DNA from: Tricholoma matsutake
Taxonomy: Eukaryota > Basidiomycota > Agaricomycetes > Agaricales > Tricholomataceae
Reading direction: 5' to 3'
Length of the DNA: 64,000 nt
NCBI GenBank assembly: GCA_026075535.2
Contig: AP026550.1
Coordinates: 434,001 to 498,000 of the forward strand
The notes under the pieces were generated by a model. That model was not told the DNA's origin. It searched no databases and worked only from the letters and a program-made list of their open reading frames with translations. A program made the position numbers and the translations under genes. Position 1 is the stretch's first letter, and each line of letters opens with the position of its first letter. Of the stretch, positions 31,601 to 43,470 are shown piece by piece.

Positions 31601-31776
31601 TTGAGGGTATGGGTACGCTGCTTTCCATTGGGACGGTGGAGGGCGAGGGCGAGGGCGAGGGCGATGGAGGTATGGACTGGGATCGTAGTAGGCTGCTTGC
31701 GGAGGTGATCAAGGCTGACATTGCGAAAGGGAGGAGACCGATTTTGCCGCCGTTGACATGTGTTGAGAGTCAGTAG
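28692..31776 (+). CDS. SNM1/Artemis-type DNA repair nuclease
   Basis: Six exons, 940 residues: 28,692-29,033; 29,078-29,190; 29,247-29,481; 29,530-29,658; 29,718-30,011; 30,067-31,776, in frame. The metallo-beta-lactamase domain carries HTHTDH (residues 38-43, zinc ligands), ANHCPG near 143-148 and HTGDF near 164-168. The beta-CASP domain follows (YFFINIWTWGYEDI, VDRYKFSIFQ, VNPVTMG), ending near residue 400 with PLSRHSPLAELRDFV and VVPNTLEP. Such enzymes trim DNA ends in cross-link repair (SNM1/Pso2) or end joining (Artemis). The final 500 residues are low-complexity, Ser/Pro- and charge-rich, unlike the conserved core. Pso2 would show an N-terminal zinc finger; none is seen, which slightly favours an Artemis-like identity. 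Start chosen at MPPGTPY because an upstream in-frame extension has no ATG. Confidence 0.85.
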
Positions 31777-32976
31777 CCTAGGGGGCGTGTTTGACTTCAA
31801 TTGCATTTCCTTTTCACATCTTGTATTGGATGCAAATGCAAAAACGTTATAGCGATACTTACGCAATGTGATTTGAGTTTGAATAATCTACCAACCACAC
31901 ACGAGATCCTTTTTCCGGCGCCCCTGTGTCAAAACAGACGAACAGCTGGAAGGTTCACCCATTCCCACATCGCCTTCTGTCCCCCTCGATGAATACCTTC
32001 CGATCCTCCCTTCTTAAACCTGTATGCCTGAAAAAAAATTCTTTTTGTCTTAACTCAAGACAAGACATATCAAACAAATTGCACAAAGCTTCTATTCTTG
32101 CAAGGCGTCAGTTTGTGATGTTTCCTGGTCATCCATCCGTCGCTCACCTGGGCGCCTTGGTTGTTCAAGAAATTGCCGTCGTAAAAGATATCCTTAGAAA
32201 ATTCACAAAACAAGAATGATATTTGGCTGCAACTCCGTTATCCTCCAAAAGGATATGTCATTCCATCGAAGAAAATCAGCGATCTTGTCTTGAAGTTGAT
32301 TTGGAGGTGCGTACGTGCAGCAAGCAGCGGATTTCCAGGCATAACGGATGGTGGAATTGTTAAGGGTACAGGTATGAGGCTTGCATAGACAAATAGACAG
32401 CCATGTTTTCCAAGTTCATGTCTGAGAGATGTCATCTTGTTGTCATATGTTCCATCATGATTCACTGATTCCCTCGGTGTTTGTCCATCGCTGCCCTCTT
32501 TTTGCTTGGCTCATTGACATTGCTCCACCACTTGGCACACACACAGAATCTTGGGGCATGAGGCACCCAGACTACTAAGTACATTCTCTGAATGGCCCGG
32601 GTGTGATATAAGCGTGACGAATCACGGTTCTAGCACACCAAGTTCTAATGTCACTCGATAGACAGTTTAATGGGCTCTAAATTCTCTCCTACTAGTTACA
32701 AAACTGTTCGTTTATATAAGTAAGAATTCGGGCTCGTCGGGTATCTAAATAAAGAGTCCAGCTCGTTGTCAAGTAGTAAGCAGCAGGGAATTGGAAATAC
32801 AGATAAGTCATCGTATGAGAAGAGATAGGGTAAAAGAAAAGGAAAGAAACCATAGAGACGAAATAAATGAAATAACGGAAGGGATAGATGATAAGGAAAA
32901 TACCGGAGCGTGCATCACCCGGATCACGCTATCCTTACACCCGCCCTCCAGATGTCGTTCTCGCGACATCTCACAC
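31777..32976. other. Intergenic, no gene recognised
   Basis: About 1.2 kb with no credible open frame, no long inverted repeat and no known mobile signature. It contains the 3' ends of the nuclease gene and of the convergent gene at 32,977. Confidence 0.5.
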
Positions 32977-33718
32977 TTAATCCTTCTTCCTCCCCTTCCC
33001 TTTAGCTGAAACTCCAGCAGCCTTCGCATTAGAAACATTTCCAGAAATGGTATCCTTCATAACCTGATCTTGCGCAGATAAAGAAGTCGAAATGGGGTCA
33101 GGGAAAGTGGTTTGGTCATTGGGAGGAGTGGTAAGTGGTTCCAAATCGAAACCGTTGAGATCATCAGTGATCCCCGAGCTCGACGCAGCCACAGACGCCT
33201 CGCGGTAAAGGCAGAAACTCGCGATCGTTGTAACGCCGTCTTTTCCCACGCACTGGCTCTATTCCCAAATCGTCCTCGTACGAATTGGGCCCGTTTCGAC
33301 GACTCCGGGAAGCGTTCTCGGCGTTCCGCCATAACGTCTGCGTCATAATTCCAGCTCGACTGGGCGAAAGGAACTGGCTTCCTCGTGGCGCCACCTGTCG
33401 GGCACTGTAAAGGTCGCGGGGAGATACCTTGAACACCTCGCGATCTGGCTTCGGACCTGATCCCATCAAGGTCTCGTTTCCGCTGATATAGACGAAATTG
33501 ACTGGCACTCTGGGTGCCGCATTGAATATCTGGGTGCATTGAGTGTATCCGATGGGAACAGTTAGTTTCTGTTCTCCCATACGGAGCATCGCGTCGTATT
33601 CTAGGTAAGCGTCGAGTTGTCCTCCGTGAATGCGAAGGGAGGTCCCGATCTCGCCATTGTTCTCTAGGTGAAACCAGGTGGGGTGTACCCCGCGGAGAAG
33701 AACACAACCTGCGTACAT
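32977..33718 (-). CDS. Unrecognised 228-residue protein
   Basis: Two exons on the minus strand (33,254-33,718 and 32,977-33,198) joined by a 55 bp GTGCGT...GCGAG intron in phase 0; the join connects SYEDDLGIEP to ASVAASSSGITDD. The first 115 residues look folded (WFHLENNGEIGTSLRIHGG, LDAYLEYDAMLRMGEQKL, VPVNFVYISGNETLMGSGP); the remainder is Ser/Arg-rich and ends in a basic GKGRKKD. I do not recognise a family. The proposed start at 33,718 is only about 135 bp from the end of a dead chromovirus, so upstream exons or the original promoter may have been lost. CpG use matches the host genes. Confidence 0.55.
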
Positions 33719-33854
33719 GGCCGCGCGCTTTGCAAGGAATACATGAAAATTTATCGGTCAGGACTGGTGTAGGATAGAGGCGACGCTCGCTAGTAGTGTT
33801 TAGAAATTGGTTGACTTCGTAGGTAGGCTGCTCTTGCCAGGGGGGTCGATTTAG

Positions 33855-34520
33855 TCATAACTTGTGGCACTGGGGTTGATTCACCTTTCTTTTAATTGCA
33901 GGTCGGCAGCCTGATTCTACATTTCCAATGAAAGTCTGCGGATCATCCGATGGTGGTTTCCCTTTGCCTTCCCCAAGATGGGAAACATTGGTAATACCCA
34001 GTAATTCAAAATACTGCTGAAGAGCATGTAAATGGCTAACTTGATTACATGGCATCCAGGTAACGTCCCCGGTCTTCCACCGAATTTCAAATGTGGAGTT
34101 AATCCTTGATCCTGCATGTCTGAGAATACGATCCACTGCCCATTCACCTTCGGTCCCCTCAGCATTTCCTAATTGGGTGTCTAGACGACCTGGAAACAAG
34201 CAATCATCATTAGGAACATGTATTCTCAATAACGACGCATGAAAAACATCATGTACACCCCTCTGTTTCAGATGGACTGGTAGCTCGACTTGGAATGATC
34301 CATTCCCATAGTCTTCTAGGATTCGGTAAGGGCCTAGGAACTTTGGAATCAATTTCCTTGCCAATCCCTTAGGAAATGTAATATTTTTCGAGGACAGGTA
34401 TACGAGATCTTCCTTCTTAAAAGGTGTGACTTGTCTTTTCTTATTAGTTGATCGAATCTGATTGACACGAGCGCCCAAGATACTATCATGTGCAGCCATC
34501 AACACCAATTTTTGTTGCAA
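33855..34520 (-). pseudogene. Chromovirus integrase C-terminus with chromodomain
   Basis: 221 residues. The GPY/F-like module is visible (KFLGPYRILEDYGNGSFQVELP, then GVHDVFHASLLRIHVPND), followed by a chromodomain with WAVDRILRHA, FEIRWKTGD and VTWMPCNQV. Chromodomains of this clade direct integration to heterochromatin marked by histone methylation. The block is itself open but separated from the integrase core by a stop at about 34,560. Confidence 0.85.
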
Positions 34521-34565
34521 AGCAAAATTCCTGACTCCTGGGTACTCGTTTTGTTTAGCAGAGTC

Positions 34566-35786
34566 TCAGATCATGGATCTGGGCATACGCCCAGTATTCA
34601 AAAAGAATGGTGCATATCCTGTACTTGCAGATCTAGCTGAATTGATAGCGAACTCTATCGCAGGTAATTTTGTCACCCAATCTGTCTGTTTCTCATCGAC
34701 GCACTGCCTTAACATCTGCATCACGGTTTGATTAGCGTGCTCAGTTGCGCCATCAGTTTGCGGATGGTATGTGCTTGACATTCTGAGTCGGGTACCAACC
34801 AGTTTATTAAGATGTCGCCAAAATGTACTGGTAAAGAGGATGTCTCGGTCGCTAACTATAGATTTCGGCAATCCATGAAGTTTATAGACTTCGTCAAACA
34901 TTAATTCAGCAATTTGGCATGCATTATAATTTTCGCGACTCGGAATCAGGTGGACCATCGAGGTAAGCAAACATATTACGACCATTATAGAATTAAAGGT
35001 ACCATTCCTATTCCTAGACTCAGGTAATGGCCCCACGAAATTGACTCCTATTGATTCCCATGGGTACAACGGTACATCTAATGGATTCAATAATCCATAG
35101 GGTTTTTGTGTTGATGGTTTACTCCGTCTACAGGTCACACAAGACTGGCAGTAGAATGTAGTATCAGAAGTCATATCCTTCCACCACACGTTGTCCCTAA
35201 GGTAGGCTAGGGTTTTACTAGCTCCCAAATGGGCTAATAATGAATGTGCCTCAGCAATTACAATCTCACGAACGTTCCATCCCTGAACATGCAATTTAGG
35301 AATGCACAGTAAGTTCCTATCATTCATTTTGATGTATATGAGTCCATCATCCAATACAAAATTCTTGTAGTGTCTAGGATTCTCGAGGATATTCTTGAAG
35401 AATGAATCAATCTTATATTGATTCCTCAAGATGTTTGGTAAGTCGAATCCCTTGCACCCTCCAGCTACAACACTAATCAGTGATTGATCGTCATCAGTCA
35501 TATCGACAGCTAGATCAGAAGCAGGTACCATCTTTGTGGCGTGTTCTGTGGCGTGTTCTGTGGAAGGTTTGGGCTTCCGTGCAGGTATCCTAATTGTAAG
35601 TCGTTCTTTCTGGTCCAGAGATTCCTCTCTATTCTTTGTTATCGCAGGTTTGCTTGCAGGAATTTTGATAGTGAGTCTGGTTTTATCAGTTCCCATCGTG
35701 AGTTTCGCATTTTTGTTCGCGTTTTTGTCCCAGTTCCCGCCCTCCTTTTTGGACAGTCGTGGCAACAAAATCAGCACGATCCCCAT
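34566..35786 (-). pseudogene. Chromovirus integrase core
   Basis: H2C2 zinc-binding region (HSLLAHLGASKTLAYLRDN ... CQSCVTCRRSKP), then the catalytic core. The first expected Asp, in the stretch before FVGPLP, is Asn here (IGVNFVGPLP), the second Asp is present in IVSDRDILF, and the Glu in TDGATEHANQ. Loss of the first catalytic Asp would kill integration. The first 130 residues of the open frame are charged linker. Confidence 0.85.
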
Positions 35787-36950
35787 TCGTTACAGCCGTG
35801 ATTTGCCGTTTCCAAGTATTGGACACAGCCTCAGTGCCCGTCAATACAGGCATCGAGATACCATGTACCAGCAATACATCATTATCAACTACATCATGAT
35901 AAGTGTATTCTGACCTAGCACGTACTGTCCCAGGTGTGTCATTAGAATACATATGCAATAATGCATCAGCTAATACATTCTCTTCGCCCGGTATGTATAC
36001 GACCTCAAAAATGAATTCACTAAGTTTTTCCATCCATCATGCCTGTCGCCCGGAAAGATCCTTCTGCCCCAGGAGGTGAACTAATCCCTTATGGTCAGTG
36101 ATCCACTTAAACTTCACACCCTGAAGTATATCACGGTGTCGAAGCATCATTTCGATGCCTGCTAACATCTCTATCTCATGCACAGGATAGTTTTGTTGTG
36201 CCAAATTCAACTTAGTGGAGTAGAATGCAGCTACTCTCGCATTCTTCCACTCAGCACCTTGGCCCACAACGCCAGCGATACCCGTTGCACAACCATCCAT
36301 AATTAGATAAACAGGCTCGGCATCTGCATGGTATTGGATTGGCACTCGATGACGGTTCCACCCACTATCAACGATCTCTTTGATATCTTCAAATGCACGC
36401 TGATGCGTGTACTCCCAATGGTAAGGTACAGTATCCCCTGTCAAGCCATGCAACACAGCCATAGGGATACGAACCGCTGCGAGGTCATCAGCCAGATAGC
36501 CTACAGCTCCCAGCAAACCTCGGAGAAGGTCTCGATTCGTAGGCATTTTCCATGCTATGACAGAATCAACCTTGGCCGGATCCATTCGAATTCCCTCGTG
36601 TCCAACTATACACCCCAGCAGGCAAAGTTCCTCAGCCAAAAAGTGAAGTTTCTTTAAACTTAGGTAAAGTTTTTCCTCTCGTAAAACATCAATTACAATC
36701 CTGACATGTTTTAAATGTTCCTCTAGTGAATTCGAATATACCACGATATCGTCAAGATAAACATCCAGAAACTGACCTATGTATGCAGAGAAGATATGGT
36801 TCATCATGGCCTGGTATGTAGCAGGTGCGTTGCAATCCCCTTGCTGAATGACCAAGCTTACCATATTCCCATGGTTTGTCAACAAAGCACCTGTGCAGTT
36901 ATGCCCAAAGGCAATGGCCACAATCACCCAACGCCCTGTTGCCAGGGTGG
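35687..36950 (-). pseudogene. Chromovirus reverse transcriptase/RNase H
   Basis: RT palm with QQGDCNAPATYQ and VYLDDIVVYSN (YLDD catalytic motif), thumb/connection region, then RNase H with AFYSTKLNLAQQNYPVHEIEML and ITDHKGLVHLL. In-frame stops fall near 36,035 and beyond; the end of RNase H (IPGEENVLADALLHM) is in the next frame block. The N-terminal fingers are missing. Confidence 0.85.
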
Positions 36951-37326
36951 GTTACAAGAAAAAAGAAATATATTTCAAAACGAGGAAGTACAAACATAGT
37001 AACTATGTGAGGAAGAGGGGGGGAAGGCAAAAAGAGAAAACATGCTTGGAGGACAGTCAACTCTGGTGAAACGAACCATGAACAACATCATTCACATGAT
37101 GTGGGGGAGAAAATGAACAATTAAAAGGAAGGATGCGGTGTCTGTAGATATAAAGACTGTTCAAACTCAGCTTGACATGTGAATGAATGATGAATGTTGA
37201 TGGAACGTTCTGGAAAGTTCACCTAACCTTCCCACAGTCTGCCACATATTAGTGGACATGATCCCATCACATCATGCCCACTAATCTGTAGTAAACCTGC
37301 TTATTTCCCTCACCCGTGAATATGTC
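36951..37326. other. No gene; unassigned sequence
   Basis: A/G-rich DNA between the chromovirus break and the next element; no open frame or repeat supported. Confidence 0.5.
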
Positions 37327-38456
37327 CATCAGGAAAAACCCAATTCCATAATTATATTATAAAAAGGGTATAGTTATATGTTATTATATGATTCCTATCA
37401 TTATATGTCATTATAGCAGGTGCCACCAAACATTACTATAATAAGTCCATAATCACACAATAATAGTTCAATAAAAAGCCATTATATTCAGAATGGTATG
37501 CATTAGGGTGCTACTAGTACCTGATACAGCTACATAGATAGTGAGTCTAGGCCCCGACAGCAGCATATGATCTAAATTACCACTGGGGTGTCTGTCTGTC
37601 TGTCATCCCCCATCGTCATCATTGTCGTCCTGGTCCTAGTGCTCATTGTCATCCACCGCCACCGCCATTCTTGGTCCTGGCCTTCATCTGTTGCTCGGGT
37701 TGCTGCCGTGGCCCCCTTCATCCCACATGGCTGTTGTTGTGTGGTTCCCATCATCCTTCCCGCTCCCTATGGTCCTGTGTCTCCCTGTTGTCACCCCCAT
37801 CTTGCCCTCATCCTCTCATCTCCTCATTGTCACCTTCCTTGTTCCTGATCTTGGGGCTTCCCATTGTAGCCACCCTTGGTCCTGGTCTTGGTGATCTTTG
37901 TTGTCATTGGCATTGTCGCTGTTGCCATCCTCCTCCTGGTCCTGGTCCTGGTCTTCATCTTGACCATGGTCTTTGTCTTCATCATGGTCTTTGTCTTTGT
38001 CATGGTCTTCATCTTTGTCATGGTCTTTGTCATCATGTGCTGCTGCTGTCATTGTTGTTCCTGGTGCGGTCTTGCTCTTTGGAAGGTGGTGTCAAATGGA
38101 AAACCTAAAAGAATACTCCCCTGCCTCAGTCAGTCAGTGGTGGGTGGTAGATGGGTTGTAGTTGGTGCTTACCTGATGTCCACGGTGCTGTTCCCCTCCC
38201 CGATTGGTTGGCGCCATTGTGTTTGCCATTCCTGGTTGTGGTGTCGTTAGCGAGTGAGGGTGGTAGCCAGCTACAGGAGCTGGTGATGATGGCATCATCA
38301 TCGTCTTCAGGACTGGGTAGGGTTCCACCCCATGAGCAGTGGTTCACGGTGGTGGGTGTTGTTAGCAGGTGAGGGTGGTGGCAAGTAGTCTACATTATAA
38401 AGAAAGAAAACACACTGTTAGTGGGTAAAGCAAAGAAAAGAAAAGAAAATGTACCT

Positions 38457-38486
38457 GGGGCCCAAATGACACGTCATTTGGGCCCC
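38457..38486 (-). repeat. Near-perfect 30 bp GGGGCCCAAATGAC palindrome
   Basis: GGGGCCCAAATGAC / GTCATTTGGGCCCC with a two-base centre, abutting a minus-strand CAG|GTACAT 5' splice-like site. Confidence 0.8.
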
Positions 38487-38750
38487 ACCTTGCACTCGTT
38501 CCCCTCATTCTCACTCCATGCAGCTCCTCATTGTTGGTCATTGTTGTCAGTCCTCTTCCTGGGTCGTTGTTGTCCCCCATTGTTGAGCACCTGCGATCCA
38601 CCTTGTGAGCAGGGGCTCGCAACGGTGGTGGTGGGTGCTGGTTGGCTTTATTGTCCTGTTGTTGTTGTTGTTGTATTATTATTTTAGTTGGTATCTAAAA
38701 AAGATTGTTAGCAGCAAAATAATGAAAGAGTAAAAATAAAAACTACTAAT

Positions 38751-38784
38751 GGCCCAAGAGACATTAAATGACATCTCTTGGGCC
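38751..38784 (-). repeat. GGCCCAAGAGAC hairpin
   Basis: GGCCCAAGAGACATT / GACATCTCTTGGGCC. Only 265 bp from the AAATGAC-type palindrome, so two stem sequence classes coexist in one element. Confidence 0.8.
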
Positions 38785-39447
38785 CTCGTCTCCAGCCATC
38801 TCATCATGGGTTGCTAAACCTGTGAGCTTGCTGTGTTGCTGTGATATAGTCAAAACCTAAATCAATGAAAAACTATGATAGTAATTAAAATGAAACAAAA
38901 AGGAAAGGAAACTTACTACCTGGGGCCCAAAATGATGTCAACATCATCGTGGGTGTTTCCTGTGCATTGGTTGTTTGTAACCTCTGAGCAGCCTTGTCTG
39001 ATAGTGTGGCAGGCATGGGAATCATCGATGTTGATGTTGAATGTTGAAGTGGTGGTGGTCTGCAGGTTGTGGGTGGTGAGATATGGTGAGTGGGAAGGAA
39101 GTCAACATCATGATTTGTTTGTGTCATATTTGGCACATGTTGAACTTTCAGTGGAGTTTGAACTGACTTGCACAATTTTAAGAATCCCATGATTTCACTG
39201 TGCACTGCACTGACTTGTGCCGAATGAGCACTTAGTATATCATTGTACAATATATCATACACTATATTCAGGAACTTGAAGCTCATAGTCCATTGCAATT
39301 TATAGCCCACATTGAATTATGGAGTATAAAGTTGCTGTAAAATAGTATAGTAAGTTATAATACTCAGGATATTATCCCCTGTTATATGAGATTATATGGC
39401 AAAAATATATAATTATATATAATGATAGATTTGGGTTTTTCCTGATG

Positions 39448-39781
39448 AGTGCACACTCGCAAATTGACCAAACTCCAGTGAGATTCTATTGAGTGCTCGT
39501 CTCATGTGGTCACAAATGTCTTCCAAACAACAGTGTCGGTGGCTCACTGGTGTGTTAGTGGCATGATTGTGAAAGCCATTTATCAAAGCAATCATAATGT
39601 TGTTGTTTGTTTCTAGCCAAGTTACTGAGTAATTGTCTGGATGTTCCTTCCAAGTGTTATACAAGATTGTGATGACAGTGTCATAAGCACAGCTGTTGTT
39701 TGACCACTTGGTCCCTCTAGGCTGGGGTGGCTGGGTGAGGAGCACGGTGGGCCCAAGCTCTGTGGCTGGTAGTGTCTGCAA
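39448..39781 (-). pseudogene. Helitron C-terminal tail
   Basis: Segment with WSNNSCAYDTVITILYNTW, which is a typical C-terminal segment of basidiomycete Helitron proteins (peptidase-like, possibly OTU/Ulp-like). It ends where the 2.1 kb element inserts. Confidence 0.6.
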
Positions 39782-39931
39782 GACGTGCTTTGTCTCAGCT
39801 GTTGTGGGTCTTATTTTTTTAGCAGGGTTTTCAGGAAGGTCGGCAGGAACAACAGTTGACTTTCTCTTTAGATTGGTGGTGGCAACAATTCTCCAACCTA
39901 TAGGGGCATGAGGGCCTTCTAAGTAAGGGTC

Positions 39932-41282
39932 TCAGGTGCTCCATTGCAGTGCCTTGTGCATGGCAGGTGGCATGAAGTTAGGTCCTTTTATTTTTTGGAA
40001 TAATGCAATCAAGGTGTTGCATTGATCAGGTAAGGCCATCTCTTTTGTGAGTTGCTCCTCCCATTGTAATTTGGTGATTGTGTCTAATAATTCCAGCTCG
40101 TGGAATTCTTGTCTTAGTGCTCCAGATGCTCCTCCTTGGATTTTGTGTGGGTGAAATCCTGTCAAGAGAAGTGTTCCAGCTGCAGTTGAGCTTCTTGAAA
40201 GTGCAGTGTAGTATGCTTGGTGAGATTCACTGTGGCCAAGCTCTACCACATTCTCTTCATGGGTTTGGCCTTGTGAAGAGTAGTCTGTCATTGCAAAGTT
40301 TGGTAAAACCTCAACCTGGCTTCGAGAGACCATGATGTTTGAGTTGTCAGGGAGTCTACAACAGGTTGTAACAGTAGTCTTAATCAGAGGAACTACATTT
40401 GGTGGCAGGCCATCTAACTGGACTGCAGTGGGTGGATGAATTAGTCTGACCAACGAGGTGTCTAGTATTTTGTTTCTATCAGCTGTCTCACTGTAGTCCC
40501 ATGAGTGAACAACAGCTTCCTGACCCTTGGTAATGCAAAGTTCTGTTGCAGAGTTTGCTCTGATCAATATTGGCATGCCTATACAAAGAGATAAGTGCGC
40601 TGGAATCAATTTGGTGTTTGCACATGGTGGTTGTGCCCACAAGGCCTGTTGCACCAAAGGTGGCAGGTCTTTTCTTTTCTTTTGTAGCTTTATAAGGTGC
40701 TTTCAGGTGTCTGTTATAGTCTATATTGTTAGGCTCATTGTGGGCAATAGTGTCATGTGATACAAAGTGAGTCAACCATTGCATAGTTTCTGCTGCAAAC
40801 CTATTGCTGCCTAGTTGATTTATCTCATCTTTTTTGGCATTGTGGGCAGTTATGATTGAAACATTTCTAAATTGAGACTGTGTCATGCTTGGGCACCCCT
40901 GAATGTTGCATGAGATGTGACTTTTCAAGAATGCGATGTCCAAGTATGTGCATGCTTTATATCGCATGTTTTCTAGTGCAGTTTGAAAGGCACTGTCTTC
41001 AAGTGACTCATGACATTGCCTCATATTTTTGTGCAATATTACTATGGTAGTCACTTGGTGCCATAAAGCTTTGCCCATCGCAGCCTCCTGATCATGTAAA
41101 GATTTGGTGGCATGCCCCACTGACCAACTGTAAAGAGATGCATGTTCTTTTCTGATTGCTGGTGGTAGCTGAGCAAAATTGCCTGCAAAAATCATGTTCA
41201 GTCCACCGAAAGGAACATCAAGATTGTTGCTGATCTGGGTCAGTTGCTCACTGATCTTGTACATGTCTTGGCATGATAACAT
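39932..41282 (-). pseudogene. Helitron Pif1-like helicase domain
   Basis: Two overlapping open blocks. The first has the SMLSCQDMYKISEQL region (following a DE-box), FGGLNMIFAGNFAQLPP and the region up to NAKKDEINQLG. The second has MTDYSSQGQTHEENVVEL and YYTALSRSSTAAGTLLLTGF, helicase motifs V and VI. A frame break lies near 40,500-40,660. The Walker A region is not readable in one frame. Confidence 0.85.
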
Positions 41283-41370
41283 TTGCTAAAAGAGTAGAGA
41301 TCAAATGCATCCTCCCATGTTTCTGTCTGGTGCTTAAGATCCAGGCCTGTGTGCCATGGTCTGAATAAAC

Positions 41371-43024
41371 TTAACATTGTACTGCAATAATAGTCCCTAT
41401 CACCTTGATCAGATTTGGGCAGGGTAGGCCCAATAAAATTGGGAACATGAGTGCTATGTCTGGGTGTATAACACAATGCATGAGATGTGGCCAAGGGGTG
41501 GCCAGGTAAAAAATCCAACAGTACAGATTTAGAATTGTGATGATTGTGCCAGTCTTTATACGAGACTTGTTCTTGCTCCTGAGTATTATCTGAATCATAG
41601 TCATTGAAAGCATTGGGTGGCTTGTGTTTGGTTCTTGGATGTGTTTTCTTTTTTCTCTAGTACAAGTTGTTATTGAGTCATATAGGCTGAGGTGTTCAAG
41701 CTCAGTAGGGCGATAGCTATAATCATCAATGCAAGACAAGCCTATGACCCCAGATGCTGTCTTTAGAGCAGTAACTTTAGCTGGGGTACTATTAGGATGA
41801 TGGCTGGCAGCTCCATCGTGTGGCCCTGTTATCCAGGCAGAGCGGGTGTTGGTAATGTATGACTGCCAATAAAATGTTACAAACTTGTGGCTGGTATAAT
41901 GGTCTGGATGGCCCAACAAATACATGCAAATCATGGGAGATCCTAGTTCTAACTTGGCGCTTAACAAGTTGACAATCTTTGTCATCAAGTGCCTGGCCTT
42001 CTGTTGTTGGGTCTCACTCCCACCAATAATGTCAGGGTTCTTCTGAAACATTGCATGGATTGTATCAAAAATCACATGGGTCTTGAGACTGGACTTTGTG
42101 ACATAATTGGTAATATACAACAAAACACCCTTAATGGCAGTGCCTGAACCCAAGCTGGTAACATCTGTATTGCACCTAAACAAATATGTAACAACGTGTG
42201 TAAAAGTGTTGAGCCATGAGTCTTGCTTAATCATGTTTATATGCCCATCCTCCTCATCAATCTGTGTTTTTTCATATAAAGGCCTTGGGAAAATGCTTTG
42301 CATCTTCTCCATATGTTGTCCAGGCATCCTTTGAAAGTTTGAGTCTGATTTATGGTTCCATCTTTGTTTTCATTTGTTGTGCATGTATGGGTATTTGATC
42401 TTAGCAGCAGATCATTCACAGTATCTTTGAAGGTTGACCACCATGAATTAAGCTGAACACACTTCTCACATTTTTGACACTCATTCTTACACCCTAACAA
42501 AGGTGGGGGGCCAGGTATTGTTTCTGTAGGGTCTTGATATGTCTCATCTTTGGAACACTTTTGAACATTTGCCTCCACCTCTGCTCTAGAGCTATCAAGA
42601 AAGTCACCAGAGTGAGCACTTTCAAGATAAGCTACAAGGCTTTGATGGAACTCTGAGTCAGGCTGAGTCACCCTTCATTGAATTTGATCTGGTGACATAG
42701 TTCCTTTAATCCACAACAACATGTGCAGGTGCAATGTAAGGCATCCTTGTTATTCTACAGCTCCATAATAGCCTGAGGTCTCACCATAGAGGCCTTCATG
42801 GCCAGATTCTATGCTGAGCACATGTTTTATAAACATGTTGATCATAAAGTTAAAAAACTGTGGCCCAGCCACTGGGTTTTGTGAGATCAAGCGGTATCTG
42901 TCATCAGCACTCATGGGATATGGATGGAACTCTTCTTTTGTATTTGCATAATACAAGCAAATAGGATGTTTGACATCTGCTGGTGAAAGGGTGATATACC
43001 ATAATGGTGCTCCCAACCAAACTA
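41371..43024 (-). pseudogene. Helitron Rep (HUH/Y2) domain
   Basis: LVWLGAPLWYITLSPADVKH and GLYGETSGYYGAVE open the region, followed by LHLHM (the HUH metal-binding motif, coded at about 42,715-42,735) after an in-frame stop, then YITNYVTK with the two Tyr spaced Y-x3-Y. Stops at TAA and TGA positions fit CAA and CGA codons changed by C-to-T. The catalytic residues are still visible but the frame is broken several times. Confidence 0.85.
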
Positions 43025-43470
43025 AGGTAGGGCTCATTCACATCCAACCACATCACGTGGTTGAGGAGTGACAAATTGTGACAAATGACCTTTCTCTAAT
43101 TACTGTTTCTTGTAAGTATTTCTCTCAAATGTAAAACCTAAAACCACTGCAGAATTGTGTTCCAAAGAGGTTCTAGGTGCTTGATCATTTAATTTTCAAA
43201 GAGGTGGGAAGTTATTGGGTTTAGATCAATCATATACCCATTTTTAGCAATACCTGTAAATCACTTGTTGCAACTCTAATAACTTTCCTCCTCCATTAAA
43301 ACTGAGTGATCAAGCACCTAGAGCTTCTTCATAAAGCAATTTTTTATTGACTTTAGGTTTTACATTTGAGAGAAACTCTTATGGGAAGTAGTAATTAGAG
43401 AAGTGGTAATTTGTGACAGCTTGTTACTCTTCAACCATGTGATGTGGTTGGATGTGAATGAGCCCTACCT
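43025..43470. mobile_element. MITE inserted in the Helitron, TA duplication
   Basis: 446 bp. Ends AGGTAGGGCTCATTCACATC and its complement, with inverted homology extending about 190 bp inward. TA flanks both sides (43,023-43,024 and 43,471-43,472). Removing one TA plus the insert restores the Helitron reading frame between IWSL and VWLGAP, which confirms borders. Tc1/mariner-type by target duplication. Confidence 0.9.

Larger units (their letters stand above)
33855..36950 (-). mobile_element. Chromovirus (Ty3/gypsy) remnant lacking gag and LTRs
   Basis: Minus-strand order RT - RNase H - integrase - chromodomain, so this is the pol 3' half. The 5' side stops inside RT near 36,950 and continues into unrelated DNA. 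The other side ends about 135 bp before the 33,718 gene with no visible LTR. Stops and shifts separate the blocks. Confidence 0.85.
37327..39447 (-). mobile_element. 2.1 kb element with 17 bp TIRs carrying hairpin-intron modules
   Basis: Exact inverted termini CATCAGGAAAAACCCAA (37,327-37,343; complement at 39,431-39,447), each followed inside by an AT-rich stretch. The interior is a minus-strand set of modules: hairpins at 38,457-38,486, 38,751-38,784 and 38,932-38,955, each followed on the minus strand by an intron-like segment (for example CCCCAG|GTACATTTTC ... CACTAACAG ... TAATGTAG), and GCGAGC palindromes near 38,325 and 38,600. GTCATC-rich low-complexity DNA fills 37,590-38,050. It cuts the 3' end of the Helitron gene. 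Its termini differ from those of the 10.6 kb copy. Confidence 0.6.

Noticed and set aside
37588..38250. Hydrophobic frames that look like membrane proteins
   Set aside because: Produced by GTCATC/CTTGGTCCTGG simple repeats in a modular element; all frames are open on one strand.
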